DNA of 64,000 bases from Closterium sp. Naga37s-1 (GCA_947471745.1 CANJKZ010000537.1:379501-443500); one strand, 5' to 3'. Shown: positions 10,753-23,410, counted from the stretch's first letter. A program made the numbers and translations. The notes: generated by a model not told the origin, from the letters alone.

Positions 10753-12360
10753 GTGCGCGACGGCTGGAGGGGACAAGCGGGGCCGAGAGGCGGGAGAGGG
10801 GATTACAGGGTGGTCGCCGCCGCCGTGCAGGCAAACCCGACGGTGGTGCTGCTCGACAATGGCTGCTCTCACCACCTGATGGGGACGAAGGAGACCTTCG
10901 TCGACATGCAGACGAGCAGCAACATGAGCCACGTGCGCGACTTCAACGGTTCGATCCAGGGCGTCCAAGGCCGGGGCATCGTCGCTCTGCAAGGGGAAGC
11001 CGAGAAGCAAATTCTCGTCCCAAAAATGCTGTATGTCCCGGGAGTGTAGGCGAACCTGCTGTCGGGCCGCCACCTGAAGGATAGCGGCGTGAAGCTCCAT
11101 GACGACGGCGATGAGATGCTACTCGTCTCGGCGGCGGGGAACGTGCTTGGTCGTGCGCGCTACACCGGCCGGGTCCTCTGCACCGACCTTCGCCCCTGCT
11201 CAACAAAGTCGACGATGACTTCGACGGAGACGGTGTCTTTGAGGACGATTGCCTTGGCTACGAAGTTGTTGCCGGGCATGTTGCATACGAGGCTCACGCA
11301 CGTTGGCGTCGACACGATCAAGAGCTCGGGGAAGCACAAGGTCGCCACCGGCCTTGACATGAAGCCGTCGGCCGGGGCCAACCTGGCTTGTGTCTCCTTC
11401 GTCCACGGCAAGCTGGCGCGGCACGCCTTCCCTGACAAGGGCTCGGACGCCGAGGAGGCCGTCATACACATCGACCTCTGTGGGCCATTCCGGGTGGCCG
11501 CCAAGAATGGCAGCCTCTACTTCATCCTGCTGAAGGACCGTAAGACGCGCCATGTGTGGGTGCGGCCGGTCATCAAGATAAGTGATGTGCTTGGTGTGTT
11601 CAAGAAGTGGTTGACGGTCGTGGAGCGATAGACCAACAAGTCGGTGATGATGCTCTGCTCTCACCGCAGAGGTGAGTTCCTGGAGAAGGCGTTCACCGAC
11701 TTTGTCGACGGCAAAGGGATCATCCACGACCTAACCTGCACTCCTTTCCAGAATGGTATGGCTGAGCGGGAGATGCGCACGGCCGTCGAGGCCGTGCGGA
11801 CGATGCTGCTTCACATGGGCGTGAAGCACCACAGGTGGCACCTCGCCCTGTGACAGGCCGTCTAGGTGCGCAACCACCTTGAGCGGTCGACATTGCTGCC
11901 AGGGACGACGCCGCACCAGCTGCTGAACGGCAAGAAGCCCGACGTCACGCCGGCGCGTGTGGGGCTGCATGGTGCAGATCATGGTCCCCAAGCAGCAGTG
12001 CGGTGGGAAGTTGGCGCCGAAGGCACGCTGGGCGATCCACTCGGCGTCTCGCCGGAGAGCAAGGGCTGGGAGGTGCTCGACCTCACCGACAAAAAGGTCG
12101 TTACCACGGTGGAGGCGATCTCCTATGAGACACTGTTGTTGGAGACACTATGGGCCGGCGTCGGTGCAGACGTAGGCCACCCCGCCGACGGACACGTCGT
12201 CGGCGATGACTCAGCTGCTCGCCGAGGATGCCGAGGACGCGGAGGACATCCTCTCTCCCCCTCCTCCCTCTGTACCCGCTGTCTCCCCGTCGTCAATTCG
12301 CCGCCCTTCACCGCCCATCGTCGACATTCCGCAGGAAGAATCAATGGCGGCCGCTGGCGA
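10753..12360 (+). pseudogene. Element N protease-integrase region
   Basis: One reading frame carries LLDNGCSHHLMG (protease, D-N-G in place of D-S/T-G), YVPGV, IHIDLCGPF (integrase), a degraded CSHRRGEF, NGMAEREMRTAVEAVRTMLL and the target-contact region. The frame is broken by TAG at 11047-11049 and 11629-11631, TGA at 11851-11853 and TAG at 11863-11865. The usual family residues at these sites would be Gln, Gln, Trp and Trp. After about 12000 the frame degrades. Confidence 0.7.
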
Positions 12361-12821
12361 TGAGGGGAGCCCTGGTGCGTCGCCTACGGCGCTGGCCGGT
12401 GGCCGACGTGAGGCAGTGAAGGTCGGCGACGACGGGAAGCGGCCGACCACAGGGGAGCAGATGACAGGGGAACAGTTGGCTGAGGAGCCGACTCGTCGGC
12501 CAGTAGGCCGGCGTCAGAGGAGAAGCCGGCAGGGGAGCTGTCGGCAAAGGAGAAGTCGGCCGAGGAGCCGAAGCCGAAAGAGCAGCTCAACGTCGGCGAG
12601 GCCGACGACGGCGAGGGGGAGTTGCTGTCAGGGGAGGAGTCCACTGAGAGTGACGTGGTGGAGGTCCCGGTCGACAAGCCTGGACCGCGACGCTTAACCC
12701 GCCCCAGAAAGGCTACCACGCTTGCCTACCGCCGACCTCCTCCAGCACGCTGCACGACTACGTGTAGGCCGGCGTCGACCTGCCAGAGCTCGACCCGGCT
12801 CACCGCTGGGACATCGCCACC

Positions 12822-14344
12822 ATGACGGTGAAGGAGGTGTTGGCGAGCTTGAAGGGCAAGGCGGTGAAGGCTGCCATGGAGGAGGAAATCGAGAGCCTCA
12901 TCGCCAACGGCACGTGGGAGCTGGTCGAGCGTCCGCGCGGGGTCAATGTGATGAAAAACCGTTGGGTGCTCATGACGAAGTACCATGTCAACGATTCGGT
13001 CGCCCACGAGAAGGCACGTCTGGTCGTAAAGGCCTTCACGTCTGGTGTACAACGTCGACTACGACGAGACGTACGCTCGGTCGGAAGCTACGTCACGCTG
13101 CGGATCTTCCTCAGCATCGTCGTGATGCAGCTCGACATGAAGAACGCCTTCTTGCAGAGCAAGCTCGACCGGGTGCTCTACATGGACCTGCCCGACTACT
13201 ACAACGACATGACCGGTCGCATTTGCAAACTGCTGAAGAGCTTGTACTGCCTCAACCCGTTGTCGTTGCGATGGTACTCGGCGCTCGACGCTGTGCTGAC
13301 CAGCGCCGACTGGAACAAGAGCCAGGTAGACGAGGCCTTGTACTTCAAGGTCGACAACGGCGGAGTGGCATGCTGGGTGCTCGTCTATGTCGACGACCTA
13401 CTTGCCGCCAGCAGCAGCAGCACCGCGATGCTGAGGGAGCTGAAGGAGCTACCGAAGGCCTCATTTGAGCTGCGCGAGATCAGCCCGGTCGACAAGTACC
13501 TCGGGCTGGAGATTATGCGCGACCAATCTGCGCGGAAGCTGTGGCTTCATCACCAGACCTATGTCGGCAAGCTGCCTCGGCGCTTCATCGACGAGGACCA
13601 AACTGGGCGAGTCCAGAAGACGCCGATCTTCGTCGACGCCTACGCCGAGCTGATGTTCGACAACAAGGAATTTCAGTCGTGCGAAGAAGAGGAGGACCGG
13701 CAGAAGGTCGGCTCACTGCAATTTGTTGTCACGACAACAAGGCCCGACATCGCCTTCTTGTGCATCAAGCTGGGGTCCGGCCTGACTATGCGGAGCGACC
13801 AGCACTGGCGTGAGGTCGACCGCTGCCTGAAATACCTCGCCGACACCTGTGACATCGCCCTGGAGTTCGGTGGCGGACCAGAGTCGCTGTGTCTGGTTGG
13901 CTATGTGGACGCCGATGACGTCGACGACAAGCAAAACTGCACTAGCACGAGTGGCTACACTTTGGCGGGGCCACCGTCTCCTAGACAAGCCAATGCATCA
14001 AGTGCGTCACGCTGTCGTTGACCGAGTCGGAGTACATCGTGGCCACAGAAGTCGGCAAGGAGGCTCGCCGCCTTCGCTTCCTCCCCGCCGAGTTCCAGCT
14101 GCTCGACGTTGGGACGCCGACTGTCCTGAACGTGGACAACCAGTCGGCCATCGCTGTCACTAAGGGCTTGGGACTGAAGGGCAACCTCAAGCACATGGAA
14201 GCGGGGGAAGGTTGTCCGGAAGTACAACCCGACCACCAAGCAGCCGGTCGACTTCCTGACGAAGGCGCTGCACTTTCCGTCCTCCAGTCGGTGCGCCATC
14301 GTAATCGGCCAAGTGCTTCTGGCCGACATTGGCGATGGTCTTAA
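12822..14344 (+). pseudogene. Element N reverse transcriptase-RNase H region
   Basis: The open part 12822-14021 shows the Copia RT start (AAMEEEIESLIANGTWELV), QLDMKNAFLQ, the catalytic VLVYVDDLLAA and RNase H start (LVGYVDADD). A frameshift near 13990 leads to TESEYIVATEVGKEA and NVDNQSAI in another frame (14018 onward). The RT catalytic Asp pair is intact. A second lesion lies near 13050, where the usual RGF/Y block is out of frame. Confidence 0.75.
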
Positions 14345-14506
14345 CGACGTGTAGCAGTAGGCGCCATGGCCTTCTGCATGGCTGGTGCAGTGACCGGCGT
14401 GCTGTGCGTTGTATGCACGACGACGATTTTCCCCTTTGTGCACTATCCCTCTGGGTTCTGGGTGGACCTCGTGTATGGGTACCCAAGCATGAGCAGTGCA
14501 GGGGAG

Positions 14507-15036
14507 TGTTGACGAGAAATGGCCCGGCCCTCGCTTGGGCAAAGCCGAGTTCGCAGCCGGGTGCGCGGAAGGTGCGTTCGGCTGCAGTCCGTGGTCGACG
14601 CCGACTTGGGCGAGGAAGCCGATAGACTTGGTTGACTTCCGCGGCACCACTGCGAAGCTGCCGACGACGGGAAGTCGGCAGCTGACTTTGGCTTGGTGGT
14701 CGACGAAGGTGGTCGTCGACCTAAGGGCGCCGGTAACATTACCCGGTCGACTTGGTTACCTGGTCGTCGAACTCCCGCGGGGGTGCGCGGGCGTTGCCCA
14801 GGAGGTTTTGGCGAAGTCGACCTCCGGGCTGGTATCCCGAGGTCGACGTGGCAAAACTGGCGCAACCATCGGCACGTGGCCGACTTGGCACCTGCGCGAC
14901 GTGTGTGGAGGTGCGCGACGTGATCAACGTCTACAAGCACCTGCGAAGTAGGTGTGCACACATGTACTTACGACTACCTGCAGTTGCAACGCGGACAGGT
15001 CGCCCTGCTGCAGCGTTGGCAAGCCACCCTGGGTGT
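14507..15036 (+). repeat. 3' LTR of element N (right end uncertain)
   Basis: It opens TGTTGAC right after the polypurine tract. A GTCAAC near 15030 mirrors the start and is my estimate of the right end; only one copy exists in the window, so the limit cannot be confirmed. Confidence 0.45.
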
Positions 15037-15715
15037 CAACCTGCCTGTGTGCTAGGTTGCTAGGCCTCTGATGTAGTCATTGTTTCCAATTTGAATTGCA
15101 TCATTGCTCTCCAACTTTCTTAGTGAAACTCTTACAGTTTTTCCTTGTCAAACCACACATGAGCAAGTGCTATAGAGAACGCTATGATCACTTGTACCAC
15201 CCGTGCTTCCCCCCATAGTCTAGCTCCTGGTGTAGAGTGACTCTCCGCACAATAGCGCACATGTGCCCCAAACCAGCAGCACCGCGCGCCTCTCCTCGAG
15301 CAACATGCGCCATCTGCTAACTGCCAGCAGAGTGCGGCTCGCTTGCAGTGGTGTGTGTCCTCCCGAGCCATCTGTCCAGCCCGTGGCTCTCCTCCCAGCG
15401 GCTGGAAGTCGCTTTTCCCCTACCTGCGTCGTTTTAGGGTTTCACCCTCATACAGTGCAGTGATGTTTCTAGCTCCCACTCCCTGGCACCGTTCTAGGGT
15501 TTTGAGTTTCATTGCCTGGCACTCCTGCCCAGCTGTTCCTAGCCGCTCGTTGCGGTTCCTTCCTGTTCCTAGTCTCAACTTATGGAGGCGTTGTGGGAGT
15601 TCTGAGAGTTTTCTTGGCTGCGCGATGCGTTTTGGGAGTTCTGAACTTGCGTGCGTCTTGTCGGCCGGCTCAGCTGTTACGTTGGGAGGACCTTGGGTGA
15701 CGAGGGTTGGAGTGG
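15037..15715. other. No gene recognised
   Basis: A moderately GC-rich stretch with short frames only. Two AGGGTTT sites occur (about 15435 and 15493). It may be promoter or leader debris of an unseen element; nothing coding is supported. Confidence 0.35.
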
Positions 15716-15734
15716 AATCTGCATCGCTCCGTTG

Positions 15735-16700
15735 AGTGGCCGAATTTCTTGCATATCTTGCCTTGGCCATCACTTTTCTTTGCTATCGGTGAAGAAGGTT
15801 AGTCTTTCTCGTTCCGGCGCAGGGCGTTCTTTGTGTGTGTCTATGTCTTGTTGTTCGCCAAAAAGTGAGGCGCAGAGGTAAGCTTCCAGGATAGCTCCTT
15901 GCTGCCGGAGGAGTGCCTTGTAGGGCCCCCACGCAGGTCCGAGTCCTGCGAGCACGATCATGACACATATGTTGCCTGATATCGCTTCTGTTTTTCGCGA
16001 TCTGGTCGCGAATGCTCCAACAGCGGTTGATGTATGACTTCGCCTTCTCCTCGAACCCCATTTTCACCTCCATTAGTTGCTGGAGGAGTCTGGTCGACGA
16101 CACAAAGTCCTTGGGTTGGTACAACTTCATGAGCTACCTCCATGCTTCCAGTGTCAGAGCCAGCTTCGTCTTGAATGAGCGAATGCCGACTTGCTCCATC
16201 GGCGACATGTAGCGTAAGAGTATACTGTACGCCATGAGCAAGTCGTTGTAGTATTACACTTGGGCGATGTTGGTTTGCTGGGCATACGTAGCTTCCATCA
16301 AAGTAGTGGTAAATCTGCACAGTTTGCAGCAGTAACTTCAGCTCGAAGCTCTAGAATCCGTCCCGTCAAATACGGTGCTTGTCTTGATGTTTTATATGGA
16401 ATCACAAACTTTGATTTTGCTGAGAGGATGGCATCATCACTTGGTTTGGGGGGCTTTTGGTGTTGATATGTTTGTGCAGGAGGAGAAGGTTTGCGGTTGC
16501 GACCGAATGAGTGGGTTGGGAGGGGGTTCCCGTGTCGCCATCCTGCAATGTTTGGAGTCCTTGCTCCAAGGTTGATAGACGTTGTAGTAGCTCCTCCAGG
16601 GCGACTGTGTTGATTTTTGGCGTCACCTCCGATTCGCAGCAGGGTTGGGCTGAGCTTCAACCGTCAGATTTGTCTGACCTCTTGATCCTCCAACCATCAT
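15735..16700 (-). pseudogene. Element E gag, degraded
   Basis: Matches to the gag of D run through several frames: KTSTVF, YQPKDFVSSTRLLQQLMEV, KAKSYINRC, GPAWGPYKALLRQQGA and a knuckle ending KKFGHSTERC, whose first Cys pair is reduced. Gag would form the particle and bind RNA. Several stops and frameshifts make it non-functional. Confidence 0.65.
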
Positions 16701-16790
16701 GACACATGAGCGTGTACCGGTCGCAACTTTCAGTACGTAGGAACTTTCGGAAGTGGGAGTGCGAAGAATCATTGAGTCGCTCTCATACCA

Positions 16791-17210
16791 TGTTACAAAC
16801 CCTTAGAGGACTCAGCTAGGATCTGGCTCAGGGTTGATCGCAGATAGATTGAATCGAAAGTGAGAATTGATGACACATGTCAGTGTGAATGTAAAATGAC
16901 AGAAGTGACTATAACAAGGAAATACAAAGATTCATATAAGATTCCAAGAATTACGAAAGGTTCTAGCGAGCCATGTATTCTAAAGGGGTACATTCCTTTA
17001 TGACAGCGAAACTCAATTGTGTGGTGCGGAAACTTGTTTGAAACCGGTTCCCGCATCCCTCTTGAAAGCTTCTACTCTGCCTGCATCAATCTCGTTCTGA
17101 CAACCGTATTTGTCGATTTGTTTCATCTTGACCCTTGGCCTTCATCCTTGGTAATGCTTGCTTCTGTTAGGTACGAGTATGTATATATAAATTAATTCCT
17201 TATTATAACA
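16791..17210 (-). repeat. LTR of element E
   Basis: On the + strand it opens TGTTAC beside the primer site GCTCTCATACCA (16779-16790) and probably ends ATAACA near 17210. It is related to the LTR of D at 52166, sharing blocks around a GAAAGG...AGC.AGCCATGTA segment. Confidence 0.6.
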
Positions 17211-17229
17211 AAATGTTGACAAAAGTATC

Positions 17230-17357
17230 TATGTAAAAAAAAGATATAGGGGTTTATACAGGACTATAAGAAACGCGAAAGATCATAGCTAGACATGTAC
17301 TCTAAGGAGATACATTCATCTTGAAGCTAATCTAGATCGGGAGATTCTGTTGTTCGG
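17230..17357 (-). repeat. LTR remnant of the D/E family, left of Q
   Basis: It matches D's LTR around 52310-52430 (TTTATA-AGGA, CATAGCTAG, CATGTACTC, ATCGGGA). The match appears to resume at 30660, on the other side of Q, so Q inserted into an old LTR. Confidence 0.5.
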
Positions 17358-17487
17358 TGTTGGAATAGGAACTAAGCTTAGGAATATAGCGAGAGTGACG
17401 AGAGACGAGAGTGACTAGGTACAAGATATAGGTGGGGAAGGTGGCAAGGGGGTACACCACCAACAGATAGAAACCTAAGGTGATACA
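17358..17487 (-). repeat. Left LTR of Q
   Basis: 130 bp from TGTTGGAAT to GGTGATACA on the + strand; its partner is split by element K. Confidence 0.6.
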
Positions 17488-17831
17488 CTAAGAGGTGCAG
17501 TCACCAAGCAATAGCTTGAACTACCGTGGATAAACCCTCACGGCAAGTGTCCGGCTGCTAGGGTTTAGGGTGCCCGATGAACACGTAGAGGAACGAACAT
17601 GCCCGGAAACGACGGAACTAAAGGAAGGCGGCGACTTGTTGCTCATGGACACGAGGAATAAAGAGTAGGAGTAGGGAGAATAGGAGCAGCGGAAGAGAGA
17701 GGAGGAGGGGCGGCTGCCTTGACTTACCCGCCACCCTCACACCCTCTCTCCCCACGCGGCACACACATCAGTTGCAGAGGTGGGGGGAGGGGGGGCGGAG
17801 GGGAGTGGGGGGGTAACCTTGCTCAATACCA

Positions 17832-17902
17832 TGTTTAAATAGAAACTTAGCTTAGCGAGAGTGATGAGAGAGAAGAGAAGGGGCTTTGACTAGAAAGCAA
17901 GT
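17832..17902 (-). repeat. Right LTR of Q, first part
   Basis: It opens TGTTTAAATAG next to the primer site and is interrupted at GCAAG (17898-17902), the target site of K. It resumes at 30588. Confidence 0.6.
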
Positions 17903-18029
17903 CTCTAGAGTGATGCATAGCGGAATGTTGTGTGAGTAGAAACAAGGCATACAAATAGCAACCCTAAAAGGGTTGTACTCCCTATGGTGCTACTCACTGT
18001 AGCCTAAGAAGCTAATATAACATTTGACA
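17903..18029 (-). repeat. 3' LTR of K
   Basis: 127 bp, TCTCTAGAGTG to TTTGACA on the + strand; nearly identical to the copy at 30455. It carries the AACCCTA-AAAGGGTTGTACT core. Confidence 0.85.
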
Positions 18030-18240
18030 CACCCCCATAGGCTAAGTGGGGGGCATAAAAAACAAGCAAGGGAAACAAAGGGTCACAAGGCCAGTCAAGA
18101 GAAGCAACAAGACAACGCTTATGGTGGATCTCAAGATCACCACACATTCCGAGTACAAGAAAACGGCCACAAGGCCAGTTCAAGAGTTTATAGATATATA
18201 TAGATGCAAGGACAAGCAGAGCAAGCAACAAGAAGCAATG

Positions 18241-21200
18241 CTACAACAACGCACCTGTGTCAACAAGGCCTAACTGCAGACAAAACCAGTGGTGGTCAGT
18301 AGGCGATAGGGCCTTGGTGAAGATGTCTGCGGTGTTGGCCTCTGAGGCCACGAAATCCAAGCGTGCCTGGCCGCGTCGCTGCAACTCTCGCAGGAGAAAG
18401 TACCTCACGTCAATGTGCTTCACCCTGCTCTCCAGTCGAGGCTCTCGACACAGGAGGATCATGTCCTTGTTGTCAGCAAACAAGGTCGGTGCAGAGCGAG
18501 GGCGCTCACCAGGGTCGGCGAGCAAGAAGGTCAACCAGCGAAGCTCCTGCTCAGCCATGGCATCAGCGTTGATCTCTGCCTCTGCACTGGACGAAGCCAC
18601 AGACGACGACCGAGTAGACCTCCACGACACAGCTCCAGCGCCCAAGCTGAAGCAGTGCCCCTGAGTGGACCTCTGTGTCTCTACGTCGTCGGCATAGGAA
18701 AAGTCGAAGTGACCGGTCATAACAACTGACTGTCTCCCTCCAAGCACAAGCCCCATGCATGATGTAGTCGCCAGGTACTTTGCAACCCTCGCAGCAGCTG
18801 TCCAGTGAAGAGGACAGTGTCTCCCAGTCGCAACAAAACGAGAGAGGACGCTGAGAGGAAAGGCGAGGTCCGGACGAATACACGTCATCAGGTACATGAG
18901 GCAGCCCACAAGCACTGCGCAGGGACCACTAGACTCAAAGGGCTCGTCGGAAAAAGGGCCGGTGAGTCTGTGGTCAACGGAAAGAGGAGTGGGCTGTGTG
19001 GTGGAGTGCTGAAGACTGAACCGTTGAAGGACCTGCTGCACCATGTGTGACTAAGAGAGTGTAATGGTGCGAGCGGCTCTGTCCCTGGTGATTTGCAAGC
19101 CAAGATAGCGGCGCAACTCACCAAGGTCAGTGCACGTGTGTCTCTTCTGCAGTTCGGACTTCACCTCAGTTAGAGCGGCCCTGTCTGCTGTAGCAAAGAC
19201 CACGTCGTCGACGTAGACAAGGACAAAGAAAGGTGTGGGCCCAGAACGAACGAACAGCGACGGGTCGGCGGACGAAGGGCGAAACCCGAGGGAAGCAAGA
19301 GTGGTGCGCAGCGTGTCGTGCCACTCACGGGGCGCCTAGCGAAGACTCTAGACTGCTCGTCCCAGGCTCCACTGGGTCCCAGGCGGGAAAGTGCCACTGA
19401 AGCCAGGAGGAGGTCGCAACCAGATCTCCTCGTGCAGGCTGCCCTGGAGAAAGGCAGTGGAGAAGTCGAGGGAGTGCAGCTCGTAGTCTCGCTGTGCTGC
19501 AACATGAAATAACACCCGAAGAGTGGTCATCTTCGGGGTCGGGGCGAAGGTCTGGAAAAAGTCAACTCCCTTACGCTGACTGAAGCCCCTAGCGACGTAG
19601 CGTGCCTTGAAGACAGGTGGTGATCCGGGCGACCGCTTCACCTTGAAAAACCACGTGCCATCGACTACGTTCGCCCAAGGCGGGGGAACTGCGTCGACGT
19701 AAGTGCCTGCAGGCCGCCATCTCTGAGTCCATGGCTGCTATCCACTGAGAGGCCCACTGCCCTGACACTGCCTCACGGTACGTGCGAAGATTCGGAATGT
19801 CAAGGGCGTCGGGGTCTCCCTCAGGGGAAAGCAGCGTGGCACAGAGAGAGGGAGAAGCGGCTGCCAAAAACTCCAGCTCAAACTTCCTGTCCTCTAGGAC
19901 GTCACAGCCAAGGGCAAGCTCACCCCCGGCGGACAGAGGACAGGCAGGCGGAGCAGCCACTACACGCGTGGCAAAGTCAAGGCGGCCGGTTGCAGCAAAG
20001 TCAGCGACAGCGGCAGTAAGAGCCGAGACAGTCGACGGAGAGGCACGAGGGTCGGTGACAAGAGAGGCGGGAACACGCGAGACAACAGGACGAGCAGCGC
20101 GGTAGTAGTCAGTGATAGGGTGAGAGGAGACAGTGAGAGACGACGCAGGAGGTGGCGGGAGAACAGACACAGGCGGAGCACGGCGAGGACTGGAACGAAA
20201 CAAGACAGTGCGGAGGTCGTCAAGAGGAGACGAGGGACGAGTACGCGGAGGACAACGAGTGGTCCATTTGTGCGGGAGAACAGGAGGAGGCGACTGTGAC
20301 TGAGGAGGAGAGAAAACAGCCATAGCTGAGTCCGGAGGAGGAGACGTAGGACAGTACGCGGTAGGAGACTGTGAGCGGACAGGAAGAGAGGAGGGAAGAC
20401 CAAGGGGCGGTTGCTGCTGCTGCGGCTGCTGCTGCAGCTGCCACTGCTGCTGTTCCGACTGCACGTGTTCTTACTTCTGCTGGTCTAGCTGCTGCAGCTG
20501 CTGCCTCTCCTGCTCCAACCGCTCCTGCTCCTCGCGCTCAAGTCGGCAAAGAGCCTGGAGACGCGTGTCGTAGCGGTGGGGAGGCGTGGTGGCCACCACA
20601 GTAGTAGTACCTCAGGCTCCAGTCACCTAAAAACTAGCACCTCCAATGCCAGAAATTCCAGCTTCAGCACCTCCAGCTCCAGCACCCCCAGAACTAGCAC
20701 CACCGGTGCCAGCACCTCCAGCTCCAGCACCCCCAGAAGTAGCACCACTAGTGGCAGCACCTCCACCTCCAGCACCCCCAGAACTAACACCACCACTGCC
20801 AGCACCTCCAGCTCCAGCACCCCCAAAACTAGCACCTCCAGTGGCAACACCTCGAGCTCCAGCGCCCCTCGAATGAGCACTCCCAGACCGAGTACCTCAG
20901 TTGGTAGCACCTCCAGCTCCAACACCCCCTGAGTCCACAGTGACCTGTCGCAGAAGTGCCGAAGGCTTCTGAGGGGACTGTGAGGAGGACTGCGGGGAGG
21001 GAGATGCTACCTGACACGCGACCGTGGGTAGAGGGGTAGCGCGAGACACACCTTACGAGGCAGGTCCAGGGGGGGGCGGGGGTACCGGAGGAGCGGGAGC
21101 AGGAGGAGGAGAAGGGGCAAGGAAGAGGGGCGGAGGGGGAACCGGGAGACCTCGACAGGGGTAGCGAGCATAGTAGGACACTGATTCGTCAAACCGGACG

Positions 21201-22261
21201 TCACGAGAATCGAGGAAACGGTGGAGGGGCGGGTGGTAAAACGCAAAGTCAGGAGCGTCCACCAGGAAACCAGGGAAGACACAGAGGATGGCGCGAGCCG
21301 AGAGCTTATCCGCAGAGGTGTCACGGACAAGCGCAAGACAGCCCAGACGTGAAACTCCGATGCAGCAACAGGGGACCGGTCCAAACACTGGTCGGTGAAT
21401 CCCCTGATTGTGAGACACGAGGCCAGAGGTTCAGCTGGTGGGCGGCGTTGTGAACCGCGTAGGGCCACAGAAAATGGGGCGCACGAGCATGGATCATGGA
21501 GGTGCGGGCGATCTCCATGACCAAGCCAATGACTGGCAAAACTGCCAATGACCAGCAACCCCATTCTGCTTTGGGGACTCCGGAAGCGTCCAGGTCTGTG
21601 TGATGCCCTGCTCGCCGCAGAACCCGGCAAGTACGTCGGAGCGGAACTTACCCCCACGGTCGGAGTGGAGACAACTGACGAAAATTAACAAGTGTCCAGC
21701 GTGAAGGAGAGTGACGCGTCAGCAGTCGTCACAGCTGCACTAGTAACTACACAAGCACCTACACTAGAAGCACAAGCACCTACACTAGTAACAGGCAAAG
21801 GACCTAAGTTGGGTACACGTAAGTCAAGAGATCCATACGTGATAATAAACAGCATCCATATACATATCAAACATACGGTAACCAGTACGAGACGGACCGG
21901 GCCAGATCGGGGGAGCCGAGTCAGGCCCAAAACGCTCACGGTAAAGGTCGTCGAGGCGGCTGTAGCAGCGCAGTGCAGAGTGGTCAAGACGCCAGCAAGT
22001 AGTGCCAGCACGAGGGCCAGTCAGGATCCGGTACTGGCAGGGTCCAACGTCGCGGCCACCACGACTAGCCCTACAGCTGTCTGGGTCGACGCTCCCCGGA
22101 CCACCAGGCCCCCACTGCTGCTGAGAGCGCCACTGCTGCTGAGGGCACCACTTCTGCTGAGAGCGCCTCTGCTGCTGAGAGCGCCATGGCTGATGAGGTC
22201 CCCACTGCAGGAACTGCTGCTGATGCTGTTCCTGCTGCTGTAGAACACTAGTGGACGCCAT
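18241..22261 (-). pseudogene. Element K pol, gag-less, with internal deletion
   Basis: It starts at ATG 22261 with MASTSVL, the same first codons as gag in element I, followed at once by a Gln-rich stretch in place of gag. Finger C75-X13-C89-X4-H94-X4-C99. The protease is cut after FTLDT at about 21690 and fused to integrase at HSDRGGKF, so the protease body and the integrase N-half are missing. The integrase C-part is in two frames (about 21050-21550). A repeat-rich linker (20640-20935) leads to RT. RT keeps LVYVDDVVFA near 19205; RNase H ends at 18241. A TAG at 19051-19053 replaces the CAG seen in B. It cannot produce active proteins as it stands. Confidence 0.8.
20640..20935 (-). repeat. 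Minisatellite in the K integrase-RT linker
   Basis: A unit of about 57-60 bp (GCACCTCCAGCTCCAGCACC with variants) repeats about five times. It codes a Gly/Ala/Ser-rich flexible linker in the pol frame. Confidence 0.7.
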
Positions 22262-23271
22262 GTTGAGAGGCTAGTGGGGCGAAGGAGAGGCAGGCTAGGA
22301 ACAACTGGCTAGAGCAAGGAACGGCTGGAGTACGGAGTGACAAGGAACGGCAGGCTAGAGCTAAAAACGGAAAGAGCTAGAAACGCCTTGAGCAAGAGTG
22401 GCTGGAGCAAGGAACGGCTGGAGCTAGGAGCTGCTGGAGCAGGAGTGGCTGGAGCTAGGAACGACCGAAGCTAGGAACGGTGGAGCTAGGATCGGCTGGA
22501 CGTAGGAACAGCTAGGACCGCCACGCTAGAAACGGCTGGCAGGAGGAGCGACTGGAGCAAGGAATGACAAGGGACGCCAGGCTAGAGCTACAAACGGCTG
22601 GAGCTAGAACGGCTGGAGCACGAGTGGCTGAAGCTAGAAACGGCGAGCTGGGGCCGGCTGTAGGAAGGAACGGCTGGAGCTAGAGAGTGTAAGTGCGGCT
22701 GCCGGCTGCGGCTAGTAGAGCCACTGGTAGTGGAAAGTACGTGCGGCAGTAGGGGCTGCAGTACGGACGGTTGCAGGATGTAGGCAGCTGTGCACGTCGT
22801 TCGGCAGGCAGTAACGCGGGCGAAAGTTGCAGCCCCCCACCCTAACCTCCCCCCCCCCCCCCCCCCCCACCCACCCTTTTTTTGTTTTTAGGGTTTAATT
22901 AACGAAATTAATGTATGGCGTTAAAGCGCTGCGGGGCGCGCTGCCTGCAGGGTGTGCCGCCTGCGGGGCGGTCTACCCGCGGGGCTCGCTGCCTGCGGGG
23001 CGCGCTACCCGCGGGGCACGCTACCCGCGCGGCGTGCTGCCTGTGGGGTGTGCGGCCTACGGGGCACGCAGGATGGCGCGCTGCTCTACTGGGGTGCGTG
23101 CTGCTCTGCAGGGCGGCGTGCGCTGCTCTGCTGGGGCGCTAGCTGCCCTACAGGGTGGCGTGCACTGCTCTGCAAGGTCGCGCGCTGCTTTGCTGGGGGT
23201 GGCGCACTGCTCTGCAGGGTGGCGCGCTGCTCTGCAGGGTGGCGCACTGCTGTAGTGGGGCGCGCGCTGCT
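22262..23271 (-). repeat. Leader of element K, part 1
   Basis: Non-coding. From 22262 to about 22700 degenerate 20-bp units around GCTGGAGCTAG recur; 22849-22868 is a run of 20 C; 22920-23271 has repeats around GCTCTGCAGGGTGGCGCGC. L is inserted at its right end in CTGCT. Confidence 0.7.
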
Positions 23272-23410
23272 TGTCAGAATAAGGAAACAGTAATGGTTGA
23301 CTAAAGCAGGATGAGTGGTACAGGTAGCAACCTTAACAAAGGGTTGTACTCCATAGGGAGTAACCCACTACAGCCTAACATCACTAACATGACATAAACA
23401 TGTTTTGACA
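23272..23410 (-). repeat. 3' LTR of L
   Basis: 139 bp, TGTCAGAATAAGG to GTTTTGACA; partner at 29956. It carries the AACCCTA / GGGTTGTACTCC core seen in the other LTRs of the group. Confidence 0.9.

Larger units (their letters stand above)
10753..15036 (+). mobile_element. Copia element N, 5'-truncated
   Basis: It runs from the protease through integrase, reverse transcriptase and RNase H to a polypurine tract (AGGGGAG, 14500-14506) and a 3' LTR. No 5' LTR or gag is present; the left end abuts the N-terminal part of the GT8 pseudogene, so a deletion removed both. Its proteins differ from the A/B/K/L and C/D/E groups. Confidence 0.8.
15716..17210 (-). mobile_element. Copia element E, gag and 5' LTR only
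   Basis: From right to left: LTR 16791-17210, primer site 16779-16790, leader, and a degraded gag ending at the zinc knuckle. The rest of the element is missing. Its leader and gag align with element D, including TGGTATGAGAGC and the sequence around ATGGTTGGAGG at the gag start. Confidence 0.7.

Noticed and set aside
15343-15735. A frame of 130 codons upstream of E
   Set aside because: No recognisable motif, mixed composition and an overlapping antisense frame of similar length.
20623-20925. A Leu/Glu-rich antisense-like repeat frame suggesting a coiled coil
   Set aside because: An alternative frame of the K linker minisatellite; the pol frame codes Gly/Ala/Ser.
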